Below, one piece after another: positions 18,472 through 26,456 of a stretch of DNA of 64,000 nucleotides. Each line of letters opens with the position of its first letter. The first letter of the stretch is position 1. Under the pieces are notes generated by a model that was given only the letters and a program-made list of their open reading frames with translations, ran no database searches and was not told the origin of the DNA. The DNA comes from Streptomyces cellulosae (lineage in GTDB: Bacteria; Actinomycetota; Actinomycetes; Streptomycetales; Streptomycetaceae). The stretch lies in NCBI GenBank assembly GCA_014655195.1, contig BNBH01000031.1:11326-75325 (forward strand). The letters run 5' to 3'. Made by a program: the position numbers and the translations under genes.

Positions 18472-19154
18472 CACAGGGCCTTGAGGTAGCCGGGGACCTC
18501 CGTGCCGGGGGCCAGTTCCGGGGCGGGCTCGGGGGTGCCGTAGGCCGTGCGGACCGGGAGGACGCCCGCCCAATGGGGCAGGGACAGGTCCTCGGGCTCG
18601 TCGTTGACGCCGCCCGTGCGCACCTTGGCGGAGACCTCGTCCAGCCGCAGGCGGAGCACGGCCGTGGCGGCCAGTTCCTTCTTGTCGGCGGGGCGGGAGT
18701 CGGCGGCGCGGCCCGGTACGACATGGTCGACGAGGGCGTCGAGCGCCTGCCGCTTCTCCTCCGGGTCGGTCACGTCGTATGCCGTGCCGTGCACCACCAC
18801 GGAGCGGTAGTTGATCGAGTGGTGGAAGGCGGAGCGGGCCAGCACCAGGCCGTCGACATGGGTGACCGTGAGGCATACCGGGAGCCCCTGTGCGGACCGT
18901 CCGGCCGTGCGCAGCGGGCGGGAGCCGGTGGAGCCGTGGACGTAGAGGACCTCGCCGACGCGGCCGTAGAGCGTCGGCAGGACGACCGGGGCGCCGTCAC
19001 GGACGAAGCCGAGATGGCAGACGTAGGCCTCGTCGAGTATCGCGTGCACCAGGTCCTTGTCGTACGACGCGCGCTGCGGGGCGCGGGTGGGGACGGTGCG
19101 CTCGGTGGGCGTGTAGGAGGTCTCGGTTTCCTGCTGCGGCTGGGGCCCCTGCAT
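18471..19154 (-). CDS. Pyridoxamine 5'-phosphate oxidase family protein
   Basis: A 227-residue FMN-binding split-barrel protein. Recognisable blocks are ILDEAYVCHLGFVRDGAPVVLPTLYGRVGEVLYVHGSTGSRPLR, GLPVCLTVTHVDGLVLARSAFHHSINYRSVVVHG and DEKRQALDALVDHVVPGRA. This is the nitroimidazole-resistance (NimA)-like branch of the PPOX superfamily, not the PdxH enzyme. It is divergent from a MocR regulator with a shared palindromic promoter, the usual context for vitamin-B6-related genes. I prefer ATG 19154 because GGAG precedes it by 7 nt; ATG 19166 would add four residues. Confidence 0.88.
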   Translation of the reverse strand: MQGPQPQQETETSYTPTERTVPTRAPQRASYDKDLVHAILDEAYVCHLGFVRDGAPVVLPTLYGRVGEVLYVHGSTGSRPLRTAGRSAQGLPVCLTVTHVDGLVLARSAFHHSINYRSVVVHGTAYDVTDPEEKRQALDALVDHVVPGRAADSRPADKKELAATAVLRLRLDEVSAKVRTGGVNDEPEDLSLPHWAGVLPVRTAYGTPEPAPELAPGTEVPGYLKAL

Positions 19155-19166
19155 GGCCAACTCCAT

Positions 19167-19182
19167 TGCACTAGTGCATAAT
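19167..19182. promoter_or_regulatory. Shared MocR/PPOX operator-promoter
   Basis: TGCACTAGTGCA (19167-19178) is a perfect 12-bp palindrome between the divergent genes. It overlaps CATAAT (19177-19182), a -10 box for the MocR gene located 7 nt before GTG 19190, and CATTAT on the other strand for the PPOX gene. A regulator bound here would block both promoters. Binding by the adjacent MocR protein is inferred. Confidence 0.65.
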
Positions 19183-19189
19183 GTGGTTT

Positions 19190-20527
19190 GTGCTAGGAGA
19201 GTATCGGATCAGTGGGCGGCGTGCAGCGGAGATTTCCGCGAGCATCGAGCGGGCGGTGGGGGAGGGCGCCCTGCAGCCGGGCGAACTGCTGCCCCCCATG
19301 AGGGAGTTGGCCGAGCGGCTCGGGGTGAACCCGAACACCGTGGCGGCCGCGTACCGGACCCTGCGCGAGCGCGGGGTCATCGAGACGGCCGGCCGGCGGG
19401 GCAGCCGGGTGCGGCCCAAGCCGGCCACCACCGCCCGCGAGATGATCCGGGTCGAGGTCCCGCCGGGTGTACGCGACCTGTCCGACGGCAACCCGGACCC
19501 CGCGCTGCTGCCCCCGCTGGCCGGGGCGTTCGCGGCGGCCGCGGCGCAGGGCGACAAGGAGCCGGTGCTGTACGGGCACGCGCCCGTCGACCCCGAGCTG
19601 GAACGGCTGGCGCGGGCCGGACTGGACGCGGACGGGGTGCCGGGCGGGCCGATCGCCGTCACCTCGGGTGCGCTGGACGCGGTGGAGCGGGTGCTCGCCG
19701 CCCATCTGCGGCCGGGGGACGCGGTGGTGGTCGAGGACCCGGGGTGGGGGAGCCTGCTGGACCTGGTGCCGGCGCTCGGCCTGCGCACCGTGCCGGTGGC
19801 CGTGGACGACGAGGGCCCGCTGCCGGTGGACGTACGCAGGGCGCTGGAGGGCGGGGCGCGGGCGCTGATCGTCACCGACCGCGCGCAGAACCCGACGGGT
19901 GCCGCGCTGAGCGCCGAGCGGGCGGACGCGTTGCGGGCGGTGCTCGCCGAACATCCCGAGACGCTCCTGATCGAGGACGACCACGGGCACCACATCGTCG
20001 ACCTCCCGCTGCACCCCCTCGCGGGCGTCACCCACCGCTGGGCCTTCTCCCGCTCGGCCGCGAAGGCGTACGGTCCCGACCTGCGCCTCGGGATCCTCAC
20101 CGGCGACGCGCTCACCCTCGACCGGGTACGCGGCCGGCAGCGCCTCGGTCCCGGCTGGGTCAGCCTGACCCTCCAGCGCGCGGTGGCACGGCTGTGGGCC
20201 GGCGGCGCGGTGGACCCGACGGCCGTCGCGGCCCGCTACGGGCAACGCCGGGACGCGCTGGCCGCGGCGCTCGGCCGGCGCGGGGTCGAGGCGCACGGGT
20301 GCAGCGGCATGAACCTGTGGGTGCCGGTCCCCGACGAGACGGGCGCGGTCGCCCGCCTCCTGCACGCCGGCTGGGCGGTGGCCCCCGGAGCCCGCTTCCG
20401 GATGAACACGCCCCCGGGCATCCGCGTCACCGTGTCCACCCTGACGGACGCGGAGATCGAGCCGCTGGCGGAGGCGATCGCGGCGGCCGTGCGGCCGGGG
20501 GACGGGGGCCGGCGGACGTACGCGTGA
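19190..20527 (+). CDS. MocR (PdxR-like) GntR/aminotransferase regulator
   Basis: A 445-residue fusion. Residues 1-75 are a GntR winged helix (AAEISASIERAVGEGALQPGELLPPMRELAERLGVNPNTVAAAYRTLRERGVIETAGRRGS). Residues 85-440 are a class I aminotransferase domain with NPTGAALS, IEDDHGHH and FSRSAAKAYGPDLRLGI, where the lysine in SAAK should bind PLP. MocR proteins sense PLP or PLP adducts and often control vitamin B6 or amine metabolism; the divergent PPOX gene fits. GTG 19190 lies 7 nt after CATAAT, suggesting a leaderless transcript; ATG 19181 is an in-frame alternative. Confidence 0.93.
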   Translation: MLGEYRISGRRAAEISASIERAVGEGALQPGELLPPMRELAERLGVNPNTVAAAYRTLRERGVIETAGRRGSRVRPKPATTAREMIRVEVPPGVRDLSDGNPDPALLPPLAGAFAAAAAQGDKEPVLYGHAPVDPELERLARAGLDADGVPGGPIAVTSGALDAVERVLAAHLRPGDAVVVEDPGWGSLLDLVPALGLRTVPVAVDDEGPLPVDVRRALEGGARALIVTDRAQNPTGAALSAERADALRAVLAEHPETLLIEDDHGHHIVDLPLHPLAGVTHRWAFSRSAAKAYGPDLRLGILTGDALTLDRVRGRQRLGPGWVSLTLQRAVARLWAGGAVDPTAVAARYGQRRDALAAALGRRGVEAHGCSGMNLWVPVPDETGAVARLLHAGWAVAPGARFRMNTPPGIRVTVSTLTDAEIEPLAEAIAAAVRPGDGGRRTYA

Positions 20528-20567
20528 GGCGCGCCCCCACTCCCGGACCCGGGGCACCCCGCCCCGG

Positions 20568-21521
20568 TCACCCCCTCCGCTTCGGCTTCACCTGCGTCAG
20601 CGCCGCACCCGCCAGCACCACCGCCGCCCCCACCGGTGTCGACCACGTCAGGGTCTCGCCCAGCAGCAGGATGCCCGCCGCTGCCGCGATCACCGGGACG
20701 AAGTAGGTGACCATCTGGCCCGTCGTCGGGCCGACCTCGGCGACGATGCCGTACTGGATGAGGACCGCCAGGCCCGTGCCGAGCGTGCCCAGGGCGGCGA
20801 TCGCGAGCAGCGGGCCGAGCGACAGGCTCGACGGCACCGACGTGAACAGCGGGGTCACCACCGCCAGTTGGACCGTCGCGAGCAGCAACTGGCCGCCCGT
20901 CAGGGAGAGGTGCGACGCGCTGCTGCCGGCGAGGGTGCGGCGGACGTAGATCCAGCCGACGGGATAGCTCAGGGAGGCGAGCAGGGCGAGGGTCGTGCCG
21001 CGTGCGTCCAGGCCGTGGAAGCCCTGCCAGGCCCCGAGCACGGTCAGCACCCCCAGGAAGCCGAGGCCCAGGCCGGCCACCCGCACCCGGGTCGGCCGGT
21101 CCTCGCGCAGGGCGACGAGGGACAGCGCCATGCCCCACAGCGGGGAGGTCGCGTTGCAGATGCCGGCCAGGGTGGACGGGATGGTCAGCTCCGCGAAGGC
21201 GAACAGCGAGAACGGCAGCGCGTTGAGCAGGAAACCGGCGACCGCCAGATGCATCCAGGTACGGGCACCCCGCGGCAGCCCCTCCCGCCGTACCGCCATG
21301 GCGACCGCCAGCACGGCCGTGCCGAACGCCAGGCGTCCCAGGGTGACCTGGAAGGGGGCGTAGCCCTGGGTGCCGACCTTGATGAGGAGGAAGCTGAAGC
21401 CCCAGATCAGGGAGAGGGCGGCGAAACGGAGGCGCCAGTCCAGGCGCGGGCGGGAAGGGGCGGGGACGCCTGCGGATCCGGTGGGATCCGGCGCGGTGGT
21501 GGTCGCGGTGACACTGCTCAT
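20568..21521 (-). CDS. EamA/DMT family transporter
   Basis: A 317-residue ten-helix exporter. The first helix LRFAALSLIWGFSFLLIKVG and the FLLNALPFSLFAFAELTIPSTLAGICNATSPLWGMALSLV segment are typical of the EamA family; the C-terminal half closes with AGILLLGETLTWSTPVGAAVVLAGAALTQ. It is divergent from a LysR regulator with a 75-bp shared region carrying two CTCGTAGCA direct repeats, so the LysR protein probably controls this exporter. This arrangement is common for amino-acid exporters, but the substrate is unknown. CATCAT-like boxes near ATG 21521 (CATCGT, 7 nt away) suggest a leaderless mRNA. Confidence 0.9.
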   Translation of the reverse strand: MSSVTATTTAPDPTGSAGVPAPSRPRLDWRLRFAALSLIWGFSFLLIKVGTQGYAPFQVTLGRLAFGTAVLAVAMAVRREGLPRGARTWMHLAVAGFLLNALPFSLFAFAELTIPSTLAGICNATSPLWGMALSLVALREDRPTRVRVAGLGLGFLGVLTVLGAWQGFHGLDARGTTLALLASLSYPVGWIYVRRTLAGSSASHLSLTGGQLLLATVQLAVVTPLFTSVPSSLSLGPLLAIAALGTLGTGLAVLIQYGIVAEVGPTTGQMVTYFVPVIAAAAGILLLGETLTWSTPVGAAVVLAGAALTQVKPKRRG

Positions 21522-21546
21522 GCCGGTAACGATGCGACAGAGTCAC

Positions 21547-21589
21547 CTCGTAGCACAATCGAGAAATCGCACCCGGTATCTCGTAGCAT
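21547..21589. promoter_or_regulatory. LysR/EamA divergent control region
   Basis: Direct repeats CTCGTAGCA at 21547-21555 and 21580-21588 are 33 bp apart, about three helical turns, which suits a LysR tetramer. The second overlaps TAGCAT (21584-21589), a -10-like box 7 nt before the LysR ATG, consistent with autorepression. Confidence 0.5.
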
Positions 21590-21596
21590 CGCTTAC

Positions 21597-22580
21597 ATGT
21601 TGAATCTGGAGCGCCTGCGCACCCTCGACGCCCTCGCCCGGCACGGCTCGGTCAGCGGTGCGGCGGAGGGGCTGCACATCACCACCTCCGCCGTCTCGCA
21701 GCAGATGGCCAAGCTGGAGCGCGAGGTGGGACAGCGGCTCCTCGCCAAGCACGGGCGCGGGGTGCGGCTCACGGACGCCGGCCGGCTGCTCGCCGAGCAC
21801 GCCGCGCGCATCCTGTCCCAGGTGGAGCTGGCCCAGGCCGACCTGGAAGCCCAACGCGGGCAGGTCGCGGGCGAGCTGCGGATCTCCGCCTTTCCGACCG
21901 CCGCGCGCGGGCTGTTCCCGGCCGCGCTCGCCGACTTGAAGGAACGCCATCCGGCGCTGCGGGTGCGGTCGCGGGAGCTGGAGCCCGAGAACGGCATCCG
22001 GGGCGTCGTCCGCGGCGACCTCGACCTCGCGGTGGTGCTCGACTGGTACAACAAGCCGATGCCGCTGCCCGACGGGCTGGTCAAGGCGCTGCTGCTGGAC
22101 GACCCGGCCGACGTGGCCCTGCCGGCCGACCATCCGCTCGCCGGACGGGACGAGATCGACCTCGCCGAGCTGGCCGAGGACGAGTGGATCACCTGGGGCG
22201 AGGGCGAGTTCTGCCACGAGTGGCTGATGTTCACCCTGCGTTCCAAGGGCGTCGAGCCGATCGTCGCGCACCGCGCCGCCGAGAGCCACACCCAGCTCAA
22301 CCTGGTCGCGGCGGGGCTCGGGGTGTGCGTGGCACCCCTGCTGGGACGCGACCCGCTGCCCGGCGGGGTGGTGACCGTGCCGCTGCGGCAGCGGGTCCGG
22401 CGGCACGTGTTCGTCGTCTGGCGCGCCGACGCGGACCGCCGCCCGTCGATCCGGGCGGCGGTACGGGCGCTGCGGGCGGCGGGGGAGCGGGTCGGGGGCA
22501 CTCCGGCGGGCGGCGCGCCCGAGTCCGCCGGCGGGGTCCCTCAGGCGGCCGCCGTCAGGACGGCTGCGCCAGCTTCCTGA
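21597..22580 (+). CDS. LysR family transcriptional regulator
   Basis: A 327-residue regulator. The HTH is at residues 2-60: LNLERLRTLDALARHGSVSGAAEGLHITTSAVSQQMAKLEREVGQRLLAKHGRGVRLTDAGRLL. The effector domain follows, with RISAFPTAARGLFPAALADLKERHPALRV and LNLVAAGLGVCVAPLL. It is divergent from an EamA exporter, its probable target. ATG 21597 has no ribosome binding site and lies 7 nt after TAGCAT, so the transcript may be leaderless. Its last 26 bp overlap, tail to tail, the 3' end of the next minus-strand gene. Confidence 0.93.
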   Translation: MLNLERLRTLDALARHGSVSGAAEGLHITTSAVSQQMAKLEREVGQRLLAKHGRGVRLTDAGRLLAEHAARILSQVELAQADLEAQRGQVAGELRISAFPTAARGLFPAALADLKERHPALRVRSRELEPENGIRGVVRGDLDLAVVLDWYNKPMPLPDGLVKALLLDDPADVALPADHPLAGRDEIDLAELAEDEWITWGEGEFCHEWLMFTLRSKGVEPIVAHRAAESHTQLNLVAAGLGVCVAPLLGRDPLPGGVVTVPLRQRVRRHVFVVWRADADRRPSIRAAVRALRAAGERVGGTPAGGAPESAGGVPQAAAVRTAAPAS

Positions 22581-23025
22581 AGTCCCAGGACACGATCTTC
22601 TCCGGGGTCAGCCGAAGCCACGCGTGCCGTCCGTCGTGCGGCATCTCGTCCATCCCGAAGTTCTTACGGGCGAACAGCGTCTCCGGCACGTCCAGTTCCG
22701 CCCGCAGCTCGCCGGTGCGCGGGATCTCGCCCACGAACTCCACCCGCCCCGACAGCTCGGCGCCGCGCAGCTCGTCGTACTCCTCGCCCGTGTCGACCAC
22801 GATCGCCACCCTCGGGTCGCGCCGCAGGTCCGCGAACCGCCTGCTGCGCACCACGGAGTACAGCCACATCGAGACGCCGTCCCACACGAACCACAGCGTG
22901 CTCACGTGCGGCATGCCGTCGGCGGACACCGTGGCGACCCGGCAGGTGCGCTGCTCGGTGAGGAAGTCGTCCAGCTCCCCGGGCGTCATCATGATCTTGC
23001 GACCCCGGCGCTGTGTGGCGGTCAT
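22555..23025 (-). CDS. PPOX-class F420/FMN-binding protein
   Basis: A 156-residue split-barrel protein of the PPOX superfamily, of the type often assigned to F420- or FMN-dependent enzymes in actinobacteria. It reads MTPGELDDFLTEQRTCRVATVSADGMPHVSTLWFVWDGVSMWLYSVVRSRRFADLRRDPRVAIVVDTG from about residue 13, the characteristic first half. The C-terminal half ends with WLRLTPEKIVSWDFRKL. The substrate is unknown. AAGGGG precedes ATG 23025. The 3' end overlaps the LysR gene by 26 bp in convergent orientation, an unusual but in-frame arrangement for both proteins. Confidence 0.88.
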   Translation of the reverse strand: MTATQRRGRKIMMTPGELDDFLTEQRTCRVATVSADGMPHVSTLWFVWDGVSMWLYSVVRSRRFADLRRDPRVAIVVDTGEEYDELRGAELSGRVEFVGEIPRTGELRAELDVPETLFARKNFGMDEMPHDGRHAWLRLTPEKIVSWDFRKLAQPS

Positions 23026-23096
23026 ACGGCCCCTTCTGCTGTCGTGCTGTGCGTGTGCCGTGCACGTATTCCCCCATCGTGCACGGGTCCGGCGGT

Positions 23097-23591
23097 TCAG
23101 GCGAGGGTGATGGAGTCGCCGTCGACGGTGATCCGCACCTCCGGCAGCGGCTTGGTCGCGGGACCGCTGCTGACGCTGCCGTCGGTGACGGAGAAGTTGC
23201 TGTTGTGGCAAGGGCAGTTGATGAGCCCGTCGGAGACGCTCTTCACCGCGCAGCCCTGGTGGGTGCAGGTCGCGGAGTACGCTTTGAACTCGCCCGCCGA
23301 CGGCTGCACGACCACCACCTTCTGGTCGGCGAACACCTTGCCGCCGCCCTCGGGGATGTCGGCGGTCGAGGCGAGCGGCGTGCCGCCGGCGGCGTCGCCG
23401 CCGGAACTCCCGCCCGTGCCGCCGCCGTTCGCGGCGTCGTCGGCCGCGCCGCCGGACGGTGCCGGGGCGGCGGACGCGTCGTCGTCGGAACCTCCGCACG
23501 CGGTGAGCGCCACGGCGAGGCCGGCGGCCCCCGCGGCCGCCACCACCGTGCGGCGGGCGGGTCCCGATGCGGGCTGGAACGATACGGTCAT
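23097..23591 (-). CDS. Rieske [2Fe-2S] lipoprotein
   Basis: A 164-residue exported protein. The N-terminus has paired arginines, a hydrophobic stretch and the lipobox LTAC (Cys32); the twin arginine (ARRTVVAAAG) also suggests Tat export, which fits a cofactor-loaded protein. A Gly/Ala/Asp-rich linker (residues 33-72) leads to a Rieske domain with CTHQGC (109-114) and CPCH (126-129), giving the two Cys and two His cluster ligands. Small extracytoplasmic Rieske proteins like this are widespread in Streptomyces; the electron partner is unknown. AAGGGA lies 9 nt before ATG 23591. Confidence 0.93.
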   Translation of the reverse strand: MTVSFQPASGPARRTVVAAAGAAGLAVALTACGGSDDDASAAPAPSGGAADDAANGGGTGGSSGGDAAGGTPLASTADIPEGGGKVFADQKVVVVQPSAGEFKAYSATCTHQGCAVKSVSDGLINCPCHNSNFSVTDGSVSSGPATKPLPEVRITVDGDSITLA

Positions 23592-23792
23592 GCCGGTGTG
23601 TCCCTTCCGGGGATGAAGCGTGATCTGGAAACAGGTACGGTCGGCGGGCCCGGACCGTTCAGGCAGTGCCGAGAGCTTCGCCTGCGTGCGGTCGGAGGGG
23701 CGTAAGCCACAGCTGTCGGTTGCCTGTCGCTCGTCGGCGGCGCGTCGCCGGGCCGCCTCCGACGTGCGGCGACACGCCAGTAGCCTGGGGCG

Positions 23793-24557
23793 ATGCTCAA
23801 GGAAGTCATCGCGACCCGATTCATCGCGCCGCTGCGCGAGGGCGGCTCGCTCCCCGGACTGATCGAGGCGGACGACCTCGGCACCTACGCGCTGAAGTTC
23901 ACCGGCGCCGGACAGGGCCGCAAGACGCTCGTCGCCGAGGTGGTCTGCGGGGAGCTGGCCCGCCGGCTGGGGCTGCGGGTGCCTCGCCTGGTCACCGTCG
24001 AGCTCGACCCGGTGCTCGGGCTCGGCGAACCCGACCCGGAGGTGCAGCAGTTGCTGAAGTCCAGCGGCGGCACCAACCTCGGGACGGACTTCCTCTCCGG
24101 CGCCCTCGGCTTCGACCCGCTCGCCTTCGAGGTCAGCCCCGAGGAGGCGGGGCGGATCGTCTGGTTCGACGCGCTGGTCAACAACGTCGACCGCTCCTGG
24201 CGCAACCCCAACATGCTGCGCCTGCGCGGCGAACTGTGGCTCATCGACCACGGCGCGACCATGATCTGGCACCACAACTGGCCCGGCGCCGAGGCCTCCG
24301 CCGCCCGCCCCTACGACGCCTCCGACCACGCGCTGCGGGGGTGCGCGCCGGACGTCGCCGCCGCGGCGGCCGACCTCGCCCCGCGCGTCACCGAGGAGCT
24401 GCTCGCCGAGGTCACCGCCCAGGTCCCCGACGTGTGGCTGGCCGGAGAACCCGGCTTCGACAACCCCGACGAGCTCCGGCGCGCCTACGCCCGCCCGCTG
24501 CTCGCCCGCGTCGCCGGCATCCACGACCGCATCGAGGGCCTCGAGGGGGACCGGTGA
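23793..24557 (+). CDS. HipA-like kinase-fold protein
   Basis: A 254-residue protein of the HipA-like family (HipA_2). Visible conserved blocks: LKFTGAGQGRKTLVAEVVCGELARRLGLRVPRLVTVEL (nucleotide-binding region), WFDALVNNVDRSWRNPNMLRLRGELWLIDHGATMIWHH, where D and N residues of the VDR-x-x-x-N and IDHG motifs correspond to the kinase catalytic and metal-binding residues. It lacks the HipB-type partner of classic HipBA toxin modules. The next gene (DUF3037) overlaps by four bases, a recurrent pairing. ATG 23793 lies 6 nt after TAGCCT, so translation may be leaderless. Kinase activity is inferred from the fold. Confidence 0.85.
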   Translation: MLKEVIATRFIAPLREGGSLPGLIEADDLGTYALKFTGAGQGRKTLVAEVVCGELARRLGLRVPRLVTVELDPVLGLGEPDPEVQQLLKSSGGTNLGTDFLSGALGFDPLAFEVSPEEAGRIVWFDALVNNVDRSWRNPNMLRLRGELWLIDHGATMIWHHNWPGAEASAARPYDASDHALRGCAPDVAAAAADLAPRVTEELLAEVTAQVPDVWLAGEPGFDNPDELRRAYARPLLARVAGIHDRIEGLEGDR

Positions 24558-24937
24558 GCGACCTGCACGTCTACGAGTACGCGGTGCTGCACGTCGTGCC
24601 GCGCATCGAACGCGGCGAACGCATCAACGCGGGGGTGCTGGTGTACTGCCGGCCCCTCTCCTACGTCGGCGCCCGCACCCACCTCGACGAGGGGCGCCTG
24701 CTCGCCCTCGACCCCGCCGCCGACGTCCCCGGCGTACGGGCCGCCCTGCGTGCCGTCGAGGGCGTCTGCGCGGGCGGCGACGCGGCGGGCCAGGCGGCTT
24801 ACGACGACCCCGGCCGCCGCTTCCGCTGGCTGATCGCCCCCCGCTCGACGATCGTCCAGCCGGGCCCGGTCCACACGGGGCTTACGGCGAACCCGGGTGC
24901 GGAGACGGAGCGGCTGCTGGACCTGCTGGTCCGGTAG
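24554..24937 (+). CDS. DUF3037 family protein
   Basis: A 127-residue protein with the DUF3037 pattern: YEYAVLHVVPRIERGERINAGVLVYCRPLSYVGARTHLDEGRLLALDPAADV, then a C-terminal RFRWLIAPRSTIVQPGPVHTGLTANP. Function unknown. The GTG start overlaps the HipA-like stop codon (GTGA), so the two are translationally coupled and very likely act together. No signal peptide or membrane segment. The following 740 bp carry no gene. Confidence 0.88.
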   Translation: MSDLHVYEYAVLHVVPRIERGERINAGVLVYCRPLSYVGARTHLDEGRLLALDPAADVPGVRAALRAVEGVCAGGDAAGQAAYDDPGRRFRWLIAPRSTIVQPGPVHTGLTANPGAETERLLDLLVR

Positions 24938-25680
24938 GGGCGGGGTCGCTGCGGGGTCGCTGCGCCGGCGGGGGCCGGAAGGCGTGCCTTTCGGGCGGTG
25001 CCGCCCGGTTCCCCGAAGGCGGGCGGCCCGCCGGCCCCGGAGCCCGCTGCTGTCGCGGCCGGTGAGTGGGCTGCCGCGGGCGCGTCGGATGCGCCGGCGC
25101 GCTGGGCGCGGCCGCTGTTGCACCGGAGAGCGAGGCGCCGCGCGGTCGCGCTCTGCCGGGGACGCGCCGTCGTCGGCGGCAGATGGCATCCCCGGCGGGC
25201 TGTACGCGTGGGTGTGATGCCCGGACGGCTTCGGAGTGGCGTGTTCGCGCCCTGCTCCAGGAGCTGGCATTGCCGCCGACGGGCGTCGTTGCTCAGGCGG
25301 CCGGGTCGCGCTGCCTGGGCGGCTGTGAGGCCGTGTGGCTGAGCCCGGCTCGAAAGCCGGTGTTGCCGAGGGCAGGCGCCGCTGCACGAAGGCTGGGCCG
25401 CGGTGCGGAGGGGTGACTCCGGGGCCGCGCGTTCGCGCTGTGCTCCGGAGCTGACGGGTCACCGACGGCAGGCGTCTCGCCCGACGAGTACCCGCTGTGG
25501 CCGCGCCCGGGCGGCTCCGACGCCGCGCGTTCGCGCCCCGCCCAGGCAGCCGGTGACGCCATCGGCTCGAGAGGGCCTGGGACACCGCACCGGCCGCCGG
25601 AGTGCCGATACCGGTCGGCCTCGACGCCGCGCACGGCGCGGGCATTGCGTCGGGGCGGCCCGAAGTGCCGCGCCCCGCCT
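24938..25680. other. Gene-free degenerate stretch
   Basis: About 740 bases with open frames on both strands but no start signals and no recognisable protein. Composition is repetitive, with loosely repeated pieces such as GCGTTCGCGC followed by CTCC(A)GGAGCTG near 25239 and 25424. It could be a decayed gene or diverged tandem duplications. I cannot assign it. Confidence 0.5.
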
Positions 25681-26247
25681 TCAGCTGCGCCGGCGCCGGA
25701 TCACCCATCCCGTGGCCAGCAGCGCGCCGCCGGCGAACGTCGCGCCGATGCCGAGGTCCCAGTTCGTCGGGCCGTCCGTCGAGGCGCCGCCCAGGCCGCC
25801 CTGGACGCCGAGTGTCGGCGTGGGGGCGGCGGAGGTGGGCGACGGGGACGCCGTCGCGGTGGCCGTGGGTGTGGCGGTCCTCGTCGGCGTCACCGTTCGC
25901 GTCGGTGTGACCGTCCGCGTCGGCGTCGCCGTGGGCCGGGCCGGTGAGGCCGTGGCGGTACGCGTGCGGGTCGGTGTCGGCGTCGGCGGGCGGGTGGTCG
26001 GGGCCGGGCGGAACGTCGAGGACGTCAGGCCGCGGCGCGGGAGCGCCTCGCAGGCGATGCCGTCGTCCGGGCCCGGGTCCTCGTCGAGGCGGTGCGGATC
26101 ACTGCGGTCCATGTCGAAGAAGGTCTGCGCGTCCTCCTGGTAGGTGAAGTCGGCGCAGTCCAGGTCCTGGGCGTGGGCGATGTCGGCCATCGGCACGACC
26201 GCGGCGAGCGCGATCAACGTGCCTATGGCACCGGTGCGACGGCGCAT
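25681..26247 (-). CDS. Exported excalibur-domain protein with Thr-Pro stalk
   Basis: A 188-residue surface protein. Residues 1-26 are a signal peptide ending in AHA. Residues 28-72 form an excalibur calcium-binding domain (DCADFTYQEDAQTFFDMDRSDPHRLDEDPGPDDGIACE), with the Asp-rich loop and paired cysteines. Residues 80-145 are a Thr-Pro-Arg stalk made of repeats such as TPTRTVTPTRTVTPTRTATP. A hydrophobic helix and RRRRS tail close the protein, as in cell-wall proteins, although I see no LPxTG. ATG 26247 has AAAGGAGG at 7 nt, one of the best ribosome binding sites here. Likely displayed outside the membrane; role unknown. Confidence 0.88.
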   Translation of the reverse strand: MRRRTGAIGTLIALAAVVPMADIAHAQDLDCADFTYQEDAQTFFDMDRSDPHRLDEDPGPDDGIACEALPRRGLTSSTFRPAPTTRPPTPTPTRTRTATASPARPTATPTRTVTPTRTVTPTRTATPTATATASPSPTSAAPTPTLGVQGGLGGASTDGPTNWDLGIGATFAGGALLATGWVIRRRRS

Positions 26248-26409
26248 CGGGCGCCTCCTTTCCGGCCGCGGGAGCTCGCGCTTCGACGCTAGGTTCCGCC
26301 CGCCCCGACGGCGCGCAGCGCTGGGCCGATCGGGTACCGGGGAGGCGAACGGGACCCCGGACGGGCCCACCCCGCCGCGGGGAATGGATCACACACGCGC
26401 GGTGCGCCG

Positions 26410-26438
26410 TTGACACCGGGTGCCAGGGCTTCTAGCGT
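26410..26438 (+). promoter_or_regulatory. Consensus-type promoter of the SDR operon
   Basis: TTGACA (26410-26415), 17-bp spacer, TAGCGT (26433-26438). This matches the housekeeping sigma consensus better than any other promoter in the window. The expected start of transcription is near 26445. Confidence 0.8.
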
Positions 26439-26456
26439 CACGTCTGCTGAAGGTAC

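Noticed and set aside
23793..24937. Classic HipBA toxin-antitoxin module
   Set aside because: There is no HipB-type DNA-binding antitoxin; the partner is DUF3037.
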